The notes: generated by a model not told the origin, from the sequence alone. Counted from the first letter of the stretch, positions 8,910 through 17,040 are shown. The stretch: DNA of 64,000 bases from Paenibacillus glycanilyticus (GCF_023715145.1 NZ_JAMBNP010000004.1:248001-312000), one strand, 5' to 3'. Numbers and translations: made by a program.

Positions 8910-9191
8910 CTAAATAACCCGAAGTGCTGGACAGACACCTCGGGTTATTTCCATCTGCTCAGTTTCAAAGGCATACACGAATATTTTCCGCTCCAGATAC
9001 TCCAAATATAAAATAGTGTAATAGTCGACTTTTCTTTCCCGGTCCTCCCCCACCTTTTTGACGAACAGCTGTGAAGAAGGATTGCTCTCGATGATTTGAA
9101 TAAGGTTTTGGATAAACGGAGTCATCTTATGGGATAGGAAAATAACGCTTTCTTCCAGTTTCTCGGAAATGATTTTGAATTTTACTTTCAT
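8910..9191 (-). CDS. truncated LytTR-type DNA-binding protein
   Basis: 93 residues. Residues about 2-85 match the pattern of small LytTR regulators: start MKVKFKIISEK, then a stretch resembling the conserved DILYIE..DRKTFVY block (here TILYLEYLERKIFVYAFE). The usual last strands and helix of the LytTR domain are missing. The last codons run straight into a hairpin (AATAACCCGA/TCGGGTTATT, 8911-8951) that looks like a terminator, and the final residues ITRGVCPALRVI are encoded by its stem. I read this as a 3'-truncated gene that may still be translated but probably cannot bind DNA normally. The usual DUF3021 membrane partner is absent. Confidence 0.55.
   Translation of the reverse strand: MKVKFKIISEKLEESVIFLSHKMTPFIQNLIQIIESNPSSQLFVKKVGEDRERKVDYYTILYLEYLERKIFVYAFETEQMEITRGVCPALRVI
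8911..8951 (-). terminator. hairpin inside the 3' end of the LytTR-like frame
   Basis: Ten-bp perfect stem AATAACCCGA/TCGGGTTATT. On the minus strand it is followed by TAG TTAACAG, with only a weak T-rich tail. It overlaps the last codons and the stop of the 8910-9191 frame. Confidence 0.5.
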
Positions 9192-9223
9192 GGCAGCCTC
9201 GCTAGATTGGAATCTTCCCTGCT

Positions 9224-9721
9224 TTATCCCGCTATTTCCTTCTCCATAATAAAGTCGTCCATGACATAACCGTTTCCAATATCGGCCACTTGCTCCCGTA
9301 CGTTCAGGAAGCCTTTCTTCTCATATACCGCAATGCTGGAATGGTTATCGCGGTTAACGGTCAGCCAAATATGACTTAAGCTGCGGTGTTTGCATAGCTT
9401 CTCAATGAAAGCCATGGCTTCACTGGCATAACCGTGTCCGCGATGTTCTTTAGCCACATAGAATTTGCTCAGGAACAGCTTCCCGTTGTCTTCTTTGACA
9501 GACAAATAACCAACCACTGAATCGTCTTGCCGGAGCAAGTAATATTCATAATTTTGTTGCTTAATCTGATCCGTAATGGCAGTTATCGATTGAAATTTAT
9601 CGATCATGTAGTCGATCTGCTCGATCGTAATAATCTGTACATAATACTCGCGCCATATTTGAGCTGCCAAGCGGGCAACCTCCGCAATCTCTTCTGCTGT
9701 ATGGACTTGTAATAGCTTCAT
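9224..9721 (-). CDS. GNAT family N-acetyltransferase
   Basis: 165 residues covering a single GNAT fold. The acetyl-CoA pyrophosphate loop is visible as KEHRGHGYASEAM (motif A, about residues 92-104), after the beta-4 strand LFLSKFYV. Motif B is around SIAVYEKKGF (129-138), with the family Tyr. The substrate (amine, peptide or antibiotic) cannot be told. AGGCAGG lies seven bases before the ATG. It sits alone between the LytTR fragment and the zinc GTPase gene. Confidence 0.85.
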   Translation of the reverse strand: MKLLQVHTAEEIAEVARLAAQIWREYYVQIITIEQIDYMIDKFQSITAITDQIKQQNYEYYLLRQDDSVVGYLSVKEDNGKLFLSKFYVAKEHRGHGYASEAMAFIEKLCKHRSLSHIWLTVNRDNHSSIAVYEKKGFLNVREQVADIGNGYVMDDFIMEKEIAG

Positions 9722-9809
9722 TAAGATACCTGCCTTTTATGTATTATGGTTTCATATTACCCTAACTAACGAAAAAGACAACCGTTACCATGTAACGGCT
9801 GTCTTCGTC

Positions 9810-11009
9810 CTAGTGAATATTCGGCAGCGTATCCTTAAAGCGCGTCCAGTCTTCCTTCATTTCGGCATCTGTCAGAAGACAGCTGTCGAGTGTCGCATGA
9901 ATGGAATCGCGGTCCATCTCGATGCCGATAAATACCACTTTATTGATTCGGTCCCCATATTGGGATGACCAATTGGCCTGCAGCTCCGGATATTCCTGCA
10001 AATACATGGCTTGCTCTTCTTGCGGCAGGGCAGCAATCCAATAACCGGATGGACCAAATTGAATGGAAGGTCCAGCCTGGCTGATGTTTTGCCCGATATT
10101 GTTCCTCGAAGCCACCCACATGACTCCCTTAGCCCGAACGACCTCCTCCGGCCAGTTCTTAAGCCATTTCTTCAATCTTCCCGGATGGAACGGCTTCATG
10201 CGCTCATAGACAAAGGATGAGATCCCGTACTCCTCCGTTTCCGGCGTATGCACCGGCTTCTCCAGCTCCTTCACCCAACCGGCAGACTGACTCGCCACAT
10301 CGAAATCGAACAAGCCCGTATTCAAAATCTCTGAAGGATTAACCATGCCGTTTACCGTTCTAATCAGCTTGGCGCGCGGCTGGAGTTTTCTTAACACTCC
10401 TTCTAATTGAACGAGCTCATCCTCTTCAATCATGTCGCATTTATTAAGCAGAAGCACGTCGCAAAATTCAATCTGATCGATCAGAAGATCTACGACTTCG
10501 CGAGTATCGTCTTCGCCAACCGCCTGGCTTCGCTCCAACAAGGAATCACCGGAAGAGAAGTCATGCCAGAAGCGGTTTGCGTCTACAACAGTTACCATGC
10601 AGTCAAGACGGCAGAACCGGGACAGATCAATGCCTTGCTCTTCATCGATATAAGTAAAGGTTTGAGCGACCGGAACGGGCTCGCCTACCCCTGTTGACTC
10701 GATCAGTATGTAGTCGAATCGTCCATCCTGCGCTAACCTTTCCACTTCACGGAGCAAATCCTCCCGTAGCGTGCAGCAGATACAGCCATTCGACATTTCC
10801 ACCAGCTTCTCATCCGTACGCGACAGTCCGCCTCCCTCTTTGATTAGGGCCGCATCGATATTGACCTCGCTTAAATCATTCACGATAACGGCGACTTTCA
10901 AGCCTTGCCGATTGTTTAACACATGGTTTAACACGGTTGTTTTCCCAGCTCCTAAGTATCCACTTAGTACGGTTACAGGTATTTTGTTCATTGATTTCGC
11001 CATCCTCAC
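9810..11009 (-). CDS. CobW/COG0523 GTPase, YciC/ZigA-type zinc metallochaperone
   Basis: 399 residues. The N-terminal G domain has Walker A SGYLGAGKTTVLNHVL, the metal-binding CxCC motif in NGCICCTLREDL, Walker B-like ILIESTGVGEP, and base-recognition LLNKCDM. The C-terminal CobW_C domain follows from about residue 265. COG0523 proteins load zinc into client enzymes during zinc limitation. That role is supported here by a near-perfect Zur box directly at the start (11009-11023) and by the znuCBA genes just upstream on the same strand. The start is GTG at 11009 or, with better spacing from GTGAGG, the ATG at 10991. Confidence 0.88.
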   Translation of the reverse strand: MRMAKSMNKIPVTVLSGYLGAGKTTVLNHVLNNRQGLKVAVIVNDLSEVNIDAALIKEGGGLSRTDEKLVEMSNGCICCTLREDLLREVERLAQDGRFDYILIESTGVGEPVPVAQTFTYIDEEQGIDLSRFCRLDCMVTVVDANRFWHDFSSGDSLLERSQAVGEDDTREVVDLLIDQIEFCDVLLLNKCDMIEEDELVQLEGVLRKLQPRAKLIRTVNGMVNPSEILNTGLFDFDVASQSAGWVKELEKPVHTPETEEYGISSFVYERMKPFHPGRLKKWLKNWPEEVVRAKGVMWVASRNNIGQNISQAGPSIQFGPSGYWIAALPQEEQAMYLQEYPELQANWSSQYGDRINKVVFIGIEMDRDSIHATLDSCLLTDAEMKEDWTRFKDTLPNIH

Positions 11010-11023
11010 TGTAATTATTACGA
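11009..11023 (-). promoter_or_regulatory. Zur box upstream of the CobW-type gene
   Basis: CTGTAATTATTACGA matches the Bacillus Zur consensus TCGTAATnATTACGA at 13 of 14 positions. It lies between znuA (stop 11082) and the GTPase gene and overlaps its GTG start, so this gene likely has its own zinc-repressed promoter. Overlap with the GTG supports the 10991 start. Confidence 0.75.
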
Positions 11024-11081
11024 TTAAGCTTGAAAGAAAAAGCCGGTATATTCCCGGACCCCTCAGCCAATGCTAATCGTT

Positions 11082-12026
11082 CTATTCGTTAAGTGCTTTC
11101 TTTAATGCCGCAAGATTATTGGTCATGATGCCGATGTAATCTAGGTTATTCTTCAAATCCTCATCCGTCAGCCCTTCCAGCGGATTAAGCACATCGGTTG
11201 CTGCGCCAATCTCGTCTGCTACGACCTGGGCAACCTTCGGATCTACAAGCGTTTCGAAGAAGATGGTTTTGACCTGATGCTCTTTCGTGAATTCAACTAC
11301 CTCCGCCATCTCATCCGGTGAAGGTTCTTGTTCGGGCGATAGTCCGGCGATAGGAATTTGGGTCAGTCCATATTGCTTGGCCAGGTAGCCAAATGCCGCG
11401 TGCTGGGTCACAAACTCCTTGTGCTTGGTATCGCTCAACCCTTCTGCGAAAGCACGGTCCAGCTCCTGCAACTTTGCAATATAGCTGTCAGCATTGCTCT
11501 GATAGTCCTCCTTATTAGCAGGATCCGCTTTCTCAAACGCTGCCTGTATAGCTCTCACTTCTTGCTCGGCCAGTACGGGATCAAGCCATACATGGGGATC
11601 CAGATGGGACTCTTCCTCATGCTCATGCTCCTCTTCCGCATGTTCGTGTTCTTCCCCTTCCATTAAGGAAATGCCTTTACTCGCCTCCACAACGACACGC
11701 TGATCATTCGCTGCGCTGGACAAAGCGCTGTCAACCCAGCCTTCAACGATGCCGTTATATACGAATACATCCGCGTCTTTAATGGCGGCCATATCCTTCG
11801 CGCTTGGCTCCCAGTCATGCGGCTCGGCTCCGGATGGAATCAGCGCAATCACATCCGCATGTTCGCCCGCCACTTGCTTGCTGAATTCATACATCGGATA
11901 AAAGGTCGTAACCACTTTTAACTTCGCGGCTTGACCGGATGACTCTTTGGCTTGATTTCCGCAGCCGGATAAGAGTAAGGCTAGCCCTGCACCAAGCACA
12001 ATTGATTTTTTCAACCAGGAATTCAT
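11082..12026 (-). CDS. znuA: zinc ABC transporter substrate-binding lipoprotein
   Basis: 314 residues from the ATG at 12026, which has GGAGG eleven bases upstream; the ATG at 12044 overlaps that same GGAGG. The signal peptide ends in lipobox LLSGC (Cys22), so the protein is anchored outside the membrane. It is a cluster A-I solute-binding protein. The His/Glu-rich flexible loop (EHEHAEEEHEHEEES, near residue 130) is the zinc-specific hallmark and precedes the conserved DPHVWLDPV metal ligand segment. Other ligands lie around HAAFGYL and in FFETLVDP. It captures zinc for ZnuB/ZnuC, encoded directly upstream. Third gene of the znuC-znuB-znuA operon. Confidence 0.93.
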   Translation of the reverse strand: MNSWLKKSIVLGAGLALLLSGCGNQAKESSGQAAKLKVVTTFYPMYEFSKQVAGEHADVIALIPSGAEPHDWEPSAKDMAAIKDADVFVYNGIVEGWVDSALSSAANDQRVVVEASKGISLMEGEEHEHAEEEHEHEEESHLDPHVWLDPVLAEQEVRAIQAAFEKADPANKEDYQSNADSYIAKLQELDRAFAEGLSDTKHKEFVTQHAAFGYLAKQYGLTQIPIAGLSPEQEPSPDEMAEVVEFTKEHQVKTIFFETLVDPKVAQVVADEIGAATDVLNPLEGLTDEDLKNNLDYIGIMTNNLAALKKALNE

Positions 12027-12071
12027 TCTAATAACTACCTCCATATGCGATATATCTTTATTTAAAAACGT

Positions 12072-12941
12072 TTATTCGATATCCGTGACCCTTTGCGGTG
12101 CTACGGATCGTACGGACATCTGTTTTGTATTAGTGTTTTTGGATCCAAACGCGAGCATTTTCTTCACGCTTATACCTGTGACCAAGAATAACAACAGGAT
12201 AAATGCGATCGTGCCTCCAGGCGGCGTGCTCAACTCGTAGGATACGGTTAAGCCGGTAAAAGTCCCCGTTAACCCTATTCCCATCGACACCAGTATCGCT
12301 GACGCAAAGCTTGGAGCAATCCGGACGGACAGCGCAGCGGGTAAAATAATAAGTGATGATACGAGCAGTACCCCTACAATCGGCATGGCCGCCGCTACGA
12401 TCATTCCCGTGATGATGCTAAAGCCGAGGGAAATCCATTGTACGGGAATGCCGCTTGATCTCGCCGACTCCTCATCAAACGAGAGAATGTAGAGCGGTTT
12501 TCGCAATAAAAAGAGAAATAATCCGGCAATGAGAGCTGCAGTCATCATAATGACAAGCTCTAGCTTGTTGACCGCAACTACGGATCCAAACAAGTAAGAG
12601 GAGAAGCTCTTATTGATCGTCTTGTTCATGGTCATAAGAATAACGGACACGGAAAGTCCCCCAACCATAATGATGGCAACCGAAAGCTCGCTATACGTTT
12701 TATAAGCCTTCCGTACATACTCCACCGCAATCGCGCCTATAATGGCAACCAAAAATCCCGTAATCGATGGATTGATCCGAAAATATGTACCTGCCGCAAC
12801 GCCAGCCAGTGATACATGGGACAGCATATCGGCCATCAATGCCTGCCTTCTCAACAATAGGTAAACGCCAAGCGCCGAAGCGATTAATGCAATGATTCCA
12901 CCGGCGCAAAATGCCCGCTGCATGAAGTCGTAGTGCAGCAT
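12072..12941 (-). CDS. znuB: zinc ABC transporter permease
   Basis: 289 residues, ABC-3 family permease with about eight to nine membrane segments, carrying zinc across the cytoplasmic membrane. Family features visible: N-terminal FMQRAFCAGGIIALIASALG, central RRQALMADMLSHVSLAGVA coupling region that contacts the ATPase, and VGVLLVSSLIILPAA near residue 190. The ATG at 12941 has the strong site GAGGAGGGAGG. The gene overlaps the 3' end of znuC by 58 bp, a sign of translational coupling. Confidence 0.92.
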   Translation of the reverse strand: MLHYDFMQRAFCAGGIIALIASALGVYLLLRRQALMADMLSHVSLAGVAAGTYFRINPSITGFLVAIIGAIAVEYVRKAYKTYSELSVAIIMVGGLSVSVILMTMNKTINKSFSSYLFGSVVAVNKLELVIMMTAALIAGLFLFLLRKPLYILSFDEESARSSGIPVQWISLGFSIITGMIVAAAMPIVGVLLVSSLIILPAALSVRIAPSFASAILVSMGIGLTGTFTGLTVSYELSTPPGGTIAFILLLFLVTGISVKKMLAFGSKNTNTKQMSVRSVAPQRVTDIE

Positions 12942-13612
12942 TTCCAGCCTCCCTCCTCTCTTCTCTCCAGAGTTATAATCCGATCCAGCATATCGTTCAT
13001 CTCTGTTAGATTATGAGTGACGATGACGACCGTCTTGCCAAGCTTATCAATCTGATCCCGCATCAGACGGTAAAAGCTCATTCGGCTCTCCTTATCCATG
13101 CCGGTTGTTGGTTCATCGAGGACGAACAGATCCGGTGACATTGCTAATGCCCTGGCGATGCAGATTCTTTGCTTTTGTCCACCGGACAGCTCCCCGATGC
13201 GCCGGTTGCGCAATTCCCATATGCCCATGCTTTGCATCGCTTCATCCGCTGCTTTCTTGGCTTGCGAATTTAGCTTTCTAAGCCAATTGCCGCTCTGAGC
13301 ATATAAGCCTGAACGCACGAACTCCGTTACCTGACTTGGAAATCCGCTGTTAAACGCGGCAATTTGCTGGGGAACATAAGCCACAAGCAGCTTGTTGCCT
13401 TCTGAATTCGCCTGCGATAACGTCACCTTCCCTTGCCAAGGGGTAAGTAATTGCAAAGCCAGCTTAAGTAAGGTGGATTTGGAAGCGCCATTCGGACCGG
13501 TGACCGCTATGAATTCTCCCGAATGAACCTCTATGTTTGCCCTTTCCAGACAAGGAGCATCTCCATAACCAAACGTTACATCCTGCAAGGAGGCAAGCAG
13601 CAATAAAATCAT
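12884..13612 (-). CDS. znuC: zinc ABC transporter ATP-binding protein
   Basis: Up to 242 residues. ABC ATPase with Walker A GPNGASKSTLL, signature LSGGQKQR, Walker B LFVLDEPTTGMD and H-loop IVTHN. The Walker A has Ser where most ABC proteins have Gly (GASKS for GAGKS). Variants at this position occur in zinc/manganese importers, so I do not call it inactive. The ATG at 13612 is too close to AGAAAGG; the TTG at 13603 has better spacing and is the more likely start. The last about 19 residues overlap znuB and are unusual in composition. First gene of the operon, behind Zur boxes. Confidence 0.9.
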   Translation of the reverse strand: MILLLLASLQDVTFGYGDAPCLERANIEVHSGEFIAVTGPNGASKSTLLKLALQLLTPWQGKVTLSQANSEGNKLLVAYVPQQIAAFNSGFPSQVTEFVRSGLYAQSGNWLRKLNSQAKKAADEAMQSMGIWELRNRRIGELSGGQKQRICIARALAMSPDLFVLDEPTTGMDKESRMSFYRLMRDQIDKLGKTVVIVTHNLTEMNDMLDRIITLERREEGGWKCCTTTSCSGHFAPVESLH

Positions 13613-13650
13613 CCTTTCTGTTATGCAAAATACAAAAGTCTCGAATTATA

Positions 13651-13665
13651 TAGTAATGATTACGA
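13651..13665. promoter_or_regulatory. Zur box 1 of the znu operon
   Basis: TAGTAATGATTACGA matches TCGTAATnATTACGA at 13 of 14 positions, 39 bp upstream of the znuC ATG. Position and match suggest zinc-dependent repression by Zur; the zur gene itself is not in the window. Confidence 0.75.
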
Positions 13666-13705
13666 TTAGTGTTAAAATAAAAAGTTCAACGCCATTTCGC
13701 GTTGA

Positions 13706-13720
13706 ACGTAATCATTACGT
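13706..13720. promoter_or_regulatory. Zur box 2 of the znu operon
   Basis: ACGTAATCATTACGT is a perfect odd palindrome matching the Zur consensus at 12 of 14 positions, 55 bp from the first box (start to start). Paired boxes suggest cooperative repression. Confidence 0.65.
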
Positions 13721-13730
13721 ATAAGTAACA

Positions 13731-13783
13731 ATAACAGAACTTTTCTTAATCGTCAACATTACGATTAAGAAAAGTTCTGTTAT
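13731..13783. repeat. 53-bp perfect inverted repeat centred on a Zur-like core
   Basis: Arms 13731-13753 and 13761-13783 are perfect 23-bp reverse complements with a 7-nt spacer (CAACATT). The central TCGTCAACATTACGA (13750-13764) matches the Zur consensus at 12 of 14 positions. No T run follows on either strand, so this is more likely an extended operator or an insertion-derived palindrome than a terminator. It lies between znuC and the divergent isochorismatase-like gene. Confidence 0.8.
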
Positions 13784-13808
13784 CTTGTACCTGTCTGCTT
13801 ATAAGAAA

Positions 13809-13830
13809 AGAGCCGCAATCCTGCGGCTCT
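13809..13830 (-). terminator. terminator reading on the minus strand
   Basis: AGAGCCGCA/TGCGGCTCT 9-bp stem, 4-nt loop, followed on the minus strand by TTTTCTTAT. No minus-strand gene ends here: the nearest is the recombinase gene stopping at 14532, on the far side of the isochorismatase gene. Confidence 0.65.
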
Positions 13831-13896
13831 GGATAAGAAGGCTTACTCCTTGGAAAAATAATTTATCCTAACACTCATGAAAAGCAGGTGCAACCT

Positions 13897-14535
13897 TTGA
13901 ATGACAAATTAAAGCAAAACCTGGAGCATAAAAACACCGCAGTTATCGTCGTAGACGTCCAGAACGATTATTGTCACCCTGATGGCGCTATCGCCAAAAC
14001 CGGCATTGATGTCAGCGCCGTTAACAAAATGATTCCGAACCTGCAAGCCCTTCTAACCTCGGCTCGGGAACATGGCATTACGGTTATCTTCCTGCAGACC
14101 AATCATGAAAAAGCTACCGACTCCGAGGTGTGGGTCTCCCGGTTCAAGGATGGCGTGAACCCGATCTGCCATACCGGCAGCTGGGGTGCCGAATTCTTCG
14201 AGATTTCCCCGGAGGCCGAAGATATTATTGTCAAGAAGCACCGGTACAGCGGATTTATTCATACCCGATTAGAGTCGGTACTCCAGACATTAAAGATCGA
14301 GACCCTTGTTATGACGGGCGTCAGTACGAATCTTTGCGTGGAATCAACGGCCAGGGACGGCTTTATGATGGATTACCGGATTGTGCTGATGAAGGATGCC
14401 TGTGCCGCCTTTTCTCAAGAAGAACATGATATGACGGTTAAAACGGTTGATACTTACTTTGGCATGTCCTCCGATACAAAAAGTGTTATTTCCTTTTGGC
14501 AGCAGTCCCCTCGAATGCCGCAGCTGCAAAGCTAA
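13897..14535 (+). CDS. isochorismatase-family cysteine hydrolase
   Basis: 212 residues from the TTG at 13897, which has GCAGGTG at good spacing; the GTG at 13888 overlaps that site. The catalytic triad of the family is visible: Asp in IVVDVQNDY (Asp20), Lys in [11 protein letters not shown], and nucleophilic Cys in [13 protein letters not shown], with the typical cis-peptide before it (MTGVSTN). Members hydrolyse amides or isochorismate; the long form with HTGSWGAEF resembles RutB and biuret or ureido hydrolases. The exact substrate is open. It is divergent from znuCBA and its 3' end overlaps the convergent recombinase gene by 4 bp. Confidence 0.85.
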   Translation: MNDKLKQNLEHKNTAVIVVDVQNDYCHPDGAIAKTGIDVSAVNKMIPNLQALLTSAREHGITVIFLQTNHEKATDSEVWVSRFKDGVNPICHTGSWGAEFFEISPEAEDIIVKKHRYSGFIHTRLESVLQTLKIETLVMTGVSTNLCVESTARDGFMMDYRIVLMKDACAAFSQEEHDMTVKTVDTYFGMSSDTKSVISFWQQSPRMPQLQS

Positions 14536-15452
14536 GCACGCATCGGTAGCCTGATCGTTGCCATCGCTTCCTTCTTCTGTTCGTCGTTAACGTGAGTATA
14601 GATCATCGTTGTTTCAATGGATGCATGCCCCAGCAGCTCCTTCACAACGCGGATATCTACGCCGTTTTTCAGCAAGATCGTGGCGAAAGTATGCCGCAGC
14701 TTATGGCAGGAGAGCTTTTTATTCGCCGCACTGGGATTCATGCTTTTGAAGGCTTCGAAGGTTTGGCCGGCGATCTTCTGAATTTGCCGAATCGATAGCC
14801 TTCTCCCCTTTTGCGATACGAAGAAAGCATCCTCCTGCTCCTTATACGGCGTAAGGCGATCCTGCACCACTTCCGCGAGCACTGCGGCAAGCTCTTCCGG
14901 TACGGGGATTTCGTTCCACTTCCGCCCTTTCCCGAATACCTCGATTGTCCCTCTGACCGGGTTGAAGTCACTGCGGTTCAATCGATGAACTTCGCCGACG
15001 CGCAGGCCGCAATAGCTCATCAGCAGAAAGATCGCAACATTGCGGGAACGGTATCTGCCTTCCATGCACGAAAGACTTGCAGCCAGCTCTTCTTCCTCCA
15101 AGTAGACAGGCTTCTTGTTCTTCTCCGTCTTCGACTTCTTGACTTCCATAGCGGGATTCCGTGCAGCCAGTTCGAAATCGATCAGTGCCGTATAAAAGGA
15201 ACGAATTGCTGATAAGGTCCTGTTCCTCGCCTTATCTCCTGCCCCGCGCTGCTTGGATACGAGAAAAGAGATCACATGCATTTTTCCGGCTTGCTCGGCC
15301 GGCGCTCCTTCAAGCGATTGCAGATAACCGTATGCTTCTCTCATATATTCCTTTTGAGTTGTATCCGTATATCCGGCTTGCTTCATCCAAATGCGAAAAG
15401 CCCCGGTCAACTTGCCATAATGATCCTCTATTTCATGCTGTTCACTCAACAC
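14532..15452 (-). CDS. XerC/XerD-like tyrosine recombinase
   Basis: 306 residues from the GTG at 15452, which has AAGGTGG five bases upstream; a longer reading from 15506 lacks a ribosome binding site. The N-terminal SAM-like domain (about 10-100) is followed by the catalytic domain. Its residues include Arg in YCGLRVGEV, Lys in the beta-hairpin [15 protein letters not shown] in [10 protein letters not shown], His in [10 protein letters not shown], and the Tyr nucleophile in MIYTHV. It is the length of chromosomal Xer proteins and has no arm-binding extension as phage integrases have. It is encoded alone, with a dif-like palindrome just upstream at 15492-15521. Confidence 0.9.
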   Translation of the reverse strand: MLSEQHEIEDHYGKLTGAFRIWMKQAGYTDTTQKEYMREAYGYLQSLEGAPAEQAGKMHVISFLVSKQRGAGDKARNRTLSAIRSFYTALIDFELAARNPAMEVKKSKTEKNKKPVYLEEEELAASLSCMEGRYRSRNVAIFLLMSYCGLRVGEVHRLNRSDFNPVRGTIEVFGKGRKWNEIPVPEELAAVLAEVVQDRLTPYKEQEDAFFVSQKGRRLSIRQIQKIAGQTFEAFKSMNPSAANKKLSCHKLRHTFATILLKNGVDIRVVKELLGHASIETTMIYTHVNDEQKKEAMATIRLPMRA

Positions 15453-15491
15453 TTGTCCCACCTTTATGTATAAAAAGTCGCTCTTAAACGA

Positions 15492-15521
15492 AAGTGCGCA
15501 AAACACTGATTTTGCGCACTT
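15492..15521. repeat. 30-bp dif-like palindrome beside the recombinase gene
   Basis: Perfect 12-bp arms AAGTGCGCAAAA and TTTTGCGCACTT around a 6-bp centre CACTGA. The arm and spacer lengths are those of tyrosine recombinase core sites. It lies 40 bp upstream of the recombinase start, so it could be a recombination site or an autoregulatory operator. There is no T run suited to a terminator. Confidence 0.6.
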
Positions 15522-15667
15522 AATTATAGCATAAAAACGGGCATTTTCGAGCCAAAAATCAAAACCAACAACAAGTGTACTTATAATTTTCTTGTTCGTA
15601 ACTTGTACCTCCTACATACAATAAGATTTCCTGCAATCTGGAGTATCGTGACACGCTACAAATTAAA

Positions 15668-15690
15668 TTAAAAAAGTCGCATTATTATGC
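15668..15690 (-). terminator. Rho-independent terminator after msrB
   Basis: Minus strand AAGTCGCAT/ATGCGACTT stem with six T following. A second, weaker hairpin (GGCAGCAG...CTGCTG, about 15724-15748) lies between it and the msrB stop. Confidence 0.75.
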
Positions 15691-15761
15691 GACTTCGTTG
15701 TATCGATGTTCTTGTCGTCCGACAGCAGCCCTTTTAGGACTGCTGCCTTTCTTGATGTCAC

Positions 15762-16184
15762 TTATTTATCTTCAAACAGCGCGGTATAAGCGCCATATCC
15801 TCTTTTTTCAAGCTCTGCCCTCGGAATAAACTCCATGGCCGCAGAATTAGTGCAAAATCTCATTCCCGTCGATGATGGCCCGTCATTAAACACATCGCCA
15901 AGGAACGAATCGGCCTGCTTGCTTCTTACTTCGGTCCCGATTAATCCTTTGCGTTTAAAAACGAAGTTGTCCGGATCCAAAGGCTTGGAAAAGCTTGGCC
16001 AGCCTGTACAAGCATCATATTTATCCTTTGAACTAAACAACGGCTCGCCGGAGACAATATCGACATAGATCCCCTCTGCTTCGTTATTCCAGTATTCGTT
16101 GGCAAACGGCTGCTCGTCCACTCCGTTTTGCGTTACGTTATATTGCAGCTTAGTTAGCGTTTTTAGCTTTTCTTTTTTGTTCAT
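15762..16184 (-). CDS. msrB: peptide-methionine (R)-S-oxide reductase
   Basis: 140 residues from the ATG at 16184 (GGAGG upstream). It reduces the R epimer of methionine sulfoxide in proteins. Family motifs: TKLQYNVTQNG, GIYVDIVSGEPLFSS, the CTGWPSF substrate pocket, and the catalytic Cys in MRFCTNSAAM. The two CxxC pairs of the zinc-binding MsrB class are absent, so this is the zinc-free form. Cytoplasmic, no signal peptide. It stands alone; no msrA is nearby. Confidence 0.93.
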   Translation of the reverse strand: MNKKEKLKTLTKLQYNVTQNGVDEQPFANEYWNNEAEGIYVDIVSGEPLFSSKDKYDACTGWPSFSKPLDPDNFVFKRKGLIGTEVRSKQADSFLGDVFNDGPSSTGMRFCTNSAAMEFIPRAELEKRGYGAYTALFEDK

Positions 16185-16330
16185 CCTAAGATCAGCCTCC
16201 TGTTTATTCATCGTATAATGAATGTTCGAAGATGCGTTCACCGATTGTCTGGTCATTCACCTTACTCACAGGTTTATTCAGCTTGGTGATCAATTTCTCA
16301 AGGATATGATCACGAAACCATAAATCTATC

Positions 16331-16546
16331 CTATACCATCCACTCATGCGGTTCACCGTCCTCGTTCGTTGGATTCATACCATAAGCAAAATAGAAATCA
16401 TAGCTGATCGGAACGACATTCGGATGATCAGAAAGTCCAAGCACGCTATCACTCGGATATTTACTGAATACTTGGAGCAGCTGATTAAGATATTCAATAA
16501 ATAATCGCAGCATATCCTCTACTCTCCTCTCATCCGATTCCGTCAT
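16331..16546 (-). CDS. 71-residue hypothetical protein
   Basis: A small acidic soluble protein with an N-terminal amphipathic helix (about residues 5-28) and several aromatics in the second half. No family recognised. The ribosome binding site is weak at the first ATG, and an internal Met in DMLRLF is an alternative start. It follows the 16553-16915 gene by six bases in the same direction, so the two are probably co-transcribed. Confidence 0.45.
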   Translation of the reverse strand: MTESDERRVEDMLRLFIEYLNQLLQVFSKYPSDSVLGLSDHPNVVPISYDFYFAYGMNPTNEDGEPHEWMV

Positions 16547-16552
16547 GATGCT

Positions 16553-16915
16553 CTAGAATTGCGCTGTCTGATGCAGAACCTTCCCGCAATCAAAAAATTC
16601 GCGGCAGATCACTAAATGCTCAGTCAAGCAGACGGAAGCCTTTTTTCTGCTGATCTCATCCAACCTTTTGACTAAAGCAGTAGCCTCTTCGAACATGACC
16701 GCACGACCGACAAAGCTGATGGAAAACTCCGTTAAGACATAACCGTTATTGTTCTCATCCGTCTTATTCAAAATCAAAGCAACATCCGGTGCAGACACGT
16801 CTTCCGCTTCATAGGAATAAATATGAATAGCCCACGCCTCTGAACATTTGCAGTCATCGAAGCAATAACAAACATCAGGTTTGTATTTGTCGAGTTCAAA
16901 CCAACCCTTTTTCAT
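16553..16915 (-). CDS. 120-residue hypothetical protein
   Basis: I start it at the ATG at 16915, which has GAAAGGATGG upstream; the longer reading to 17044 has no supporting site. The N-terminal region is Cys-rich (DVCYCFDDCKCSEAW), which could bind metal or form disulphides. The remainder alternates strands and a long helix (MFEEATALVKRLDEISRK). No family recognised. It is followed closely by the 71-residue gene and preceded by the histidine kinase gene. Confidence 0.55.
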   Translation of the reverse strand: MKKGWFELDKYKPDVCYCFDDCKCSEAWAIHIYSYEAEDVSAPDVALILNKTDENNNGYVLTEFSISFVGRAVMFEEATALVKRLDEISRKKASVCLTEHLVICREFFDCGKVLHQTAQF

Positions 16916-17040
16916 TATCCCATCCTTTCTCCTGCATCCGTGTGAACAGTATAACAAGAATGAAACTTCGACAAATCTATGAGAAGTCATGATCTGCAAT
17001 AGAAAAAGGCATGCCTTTTCAGCGTGAACCATGAACATCT

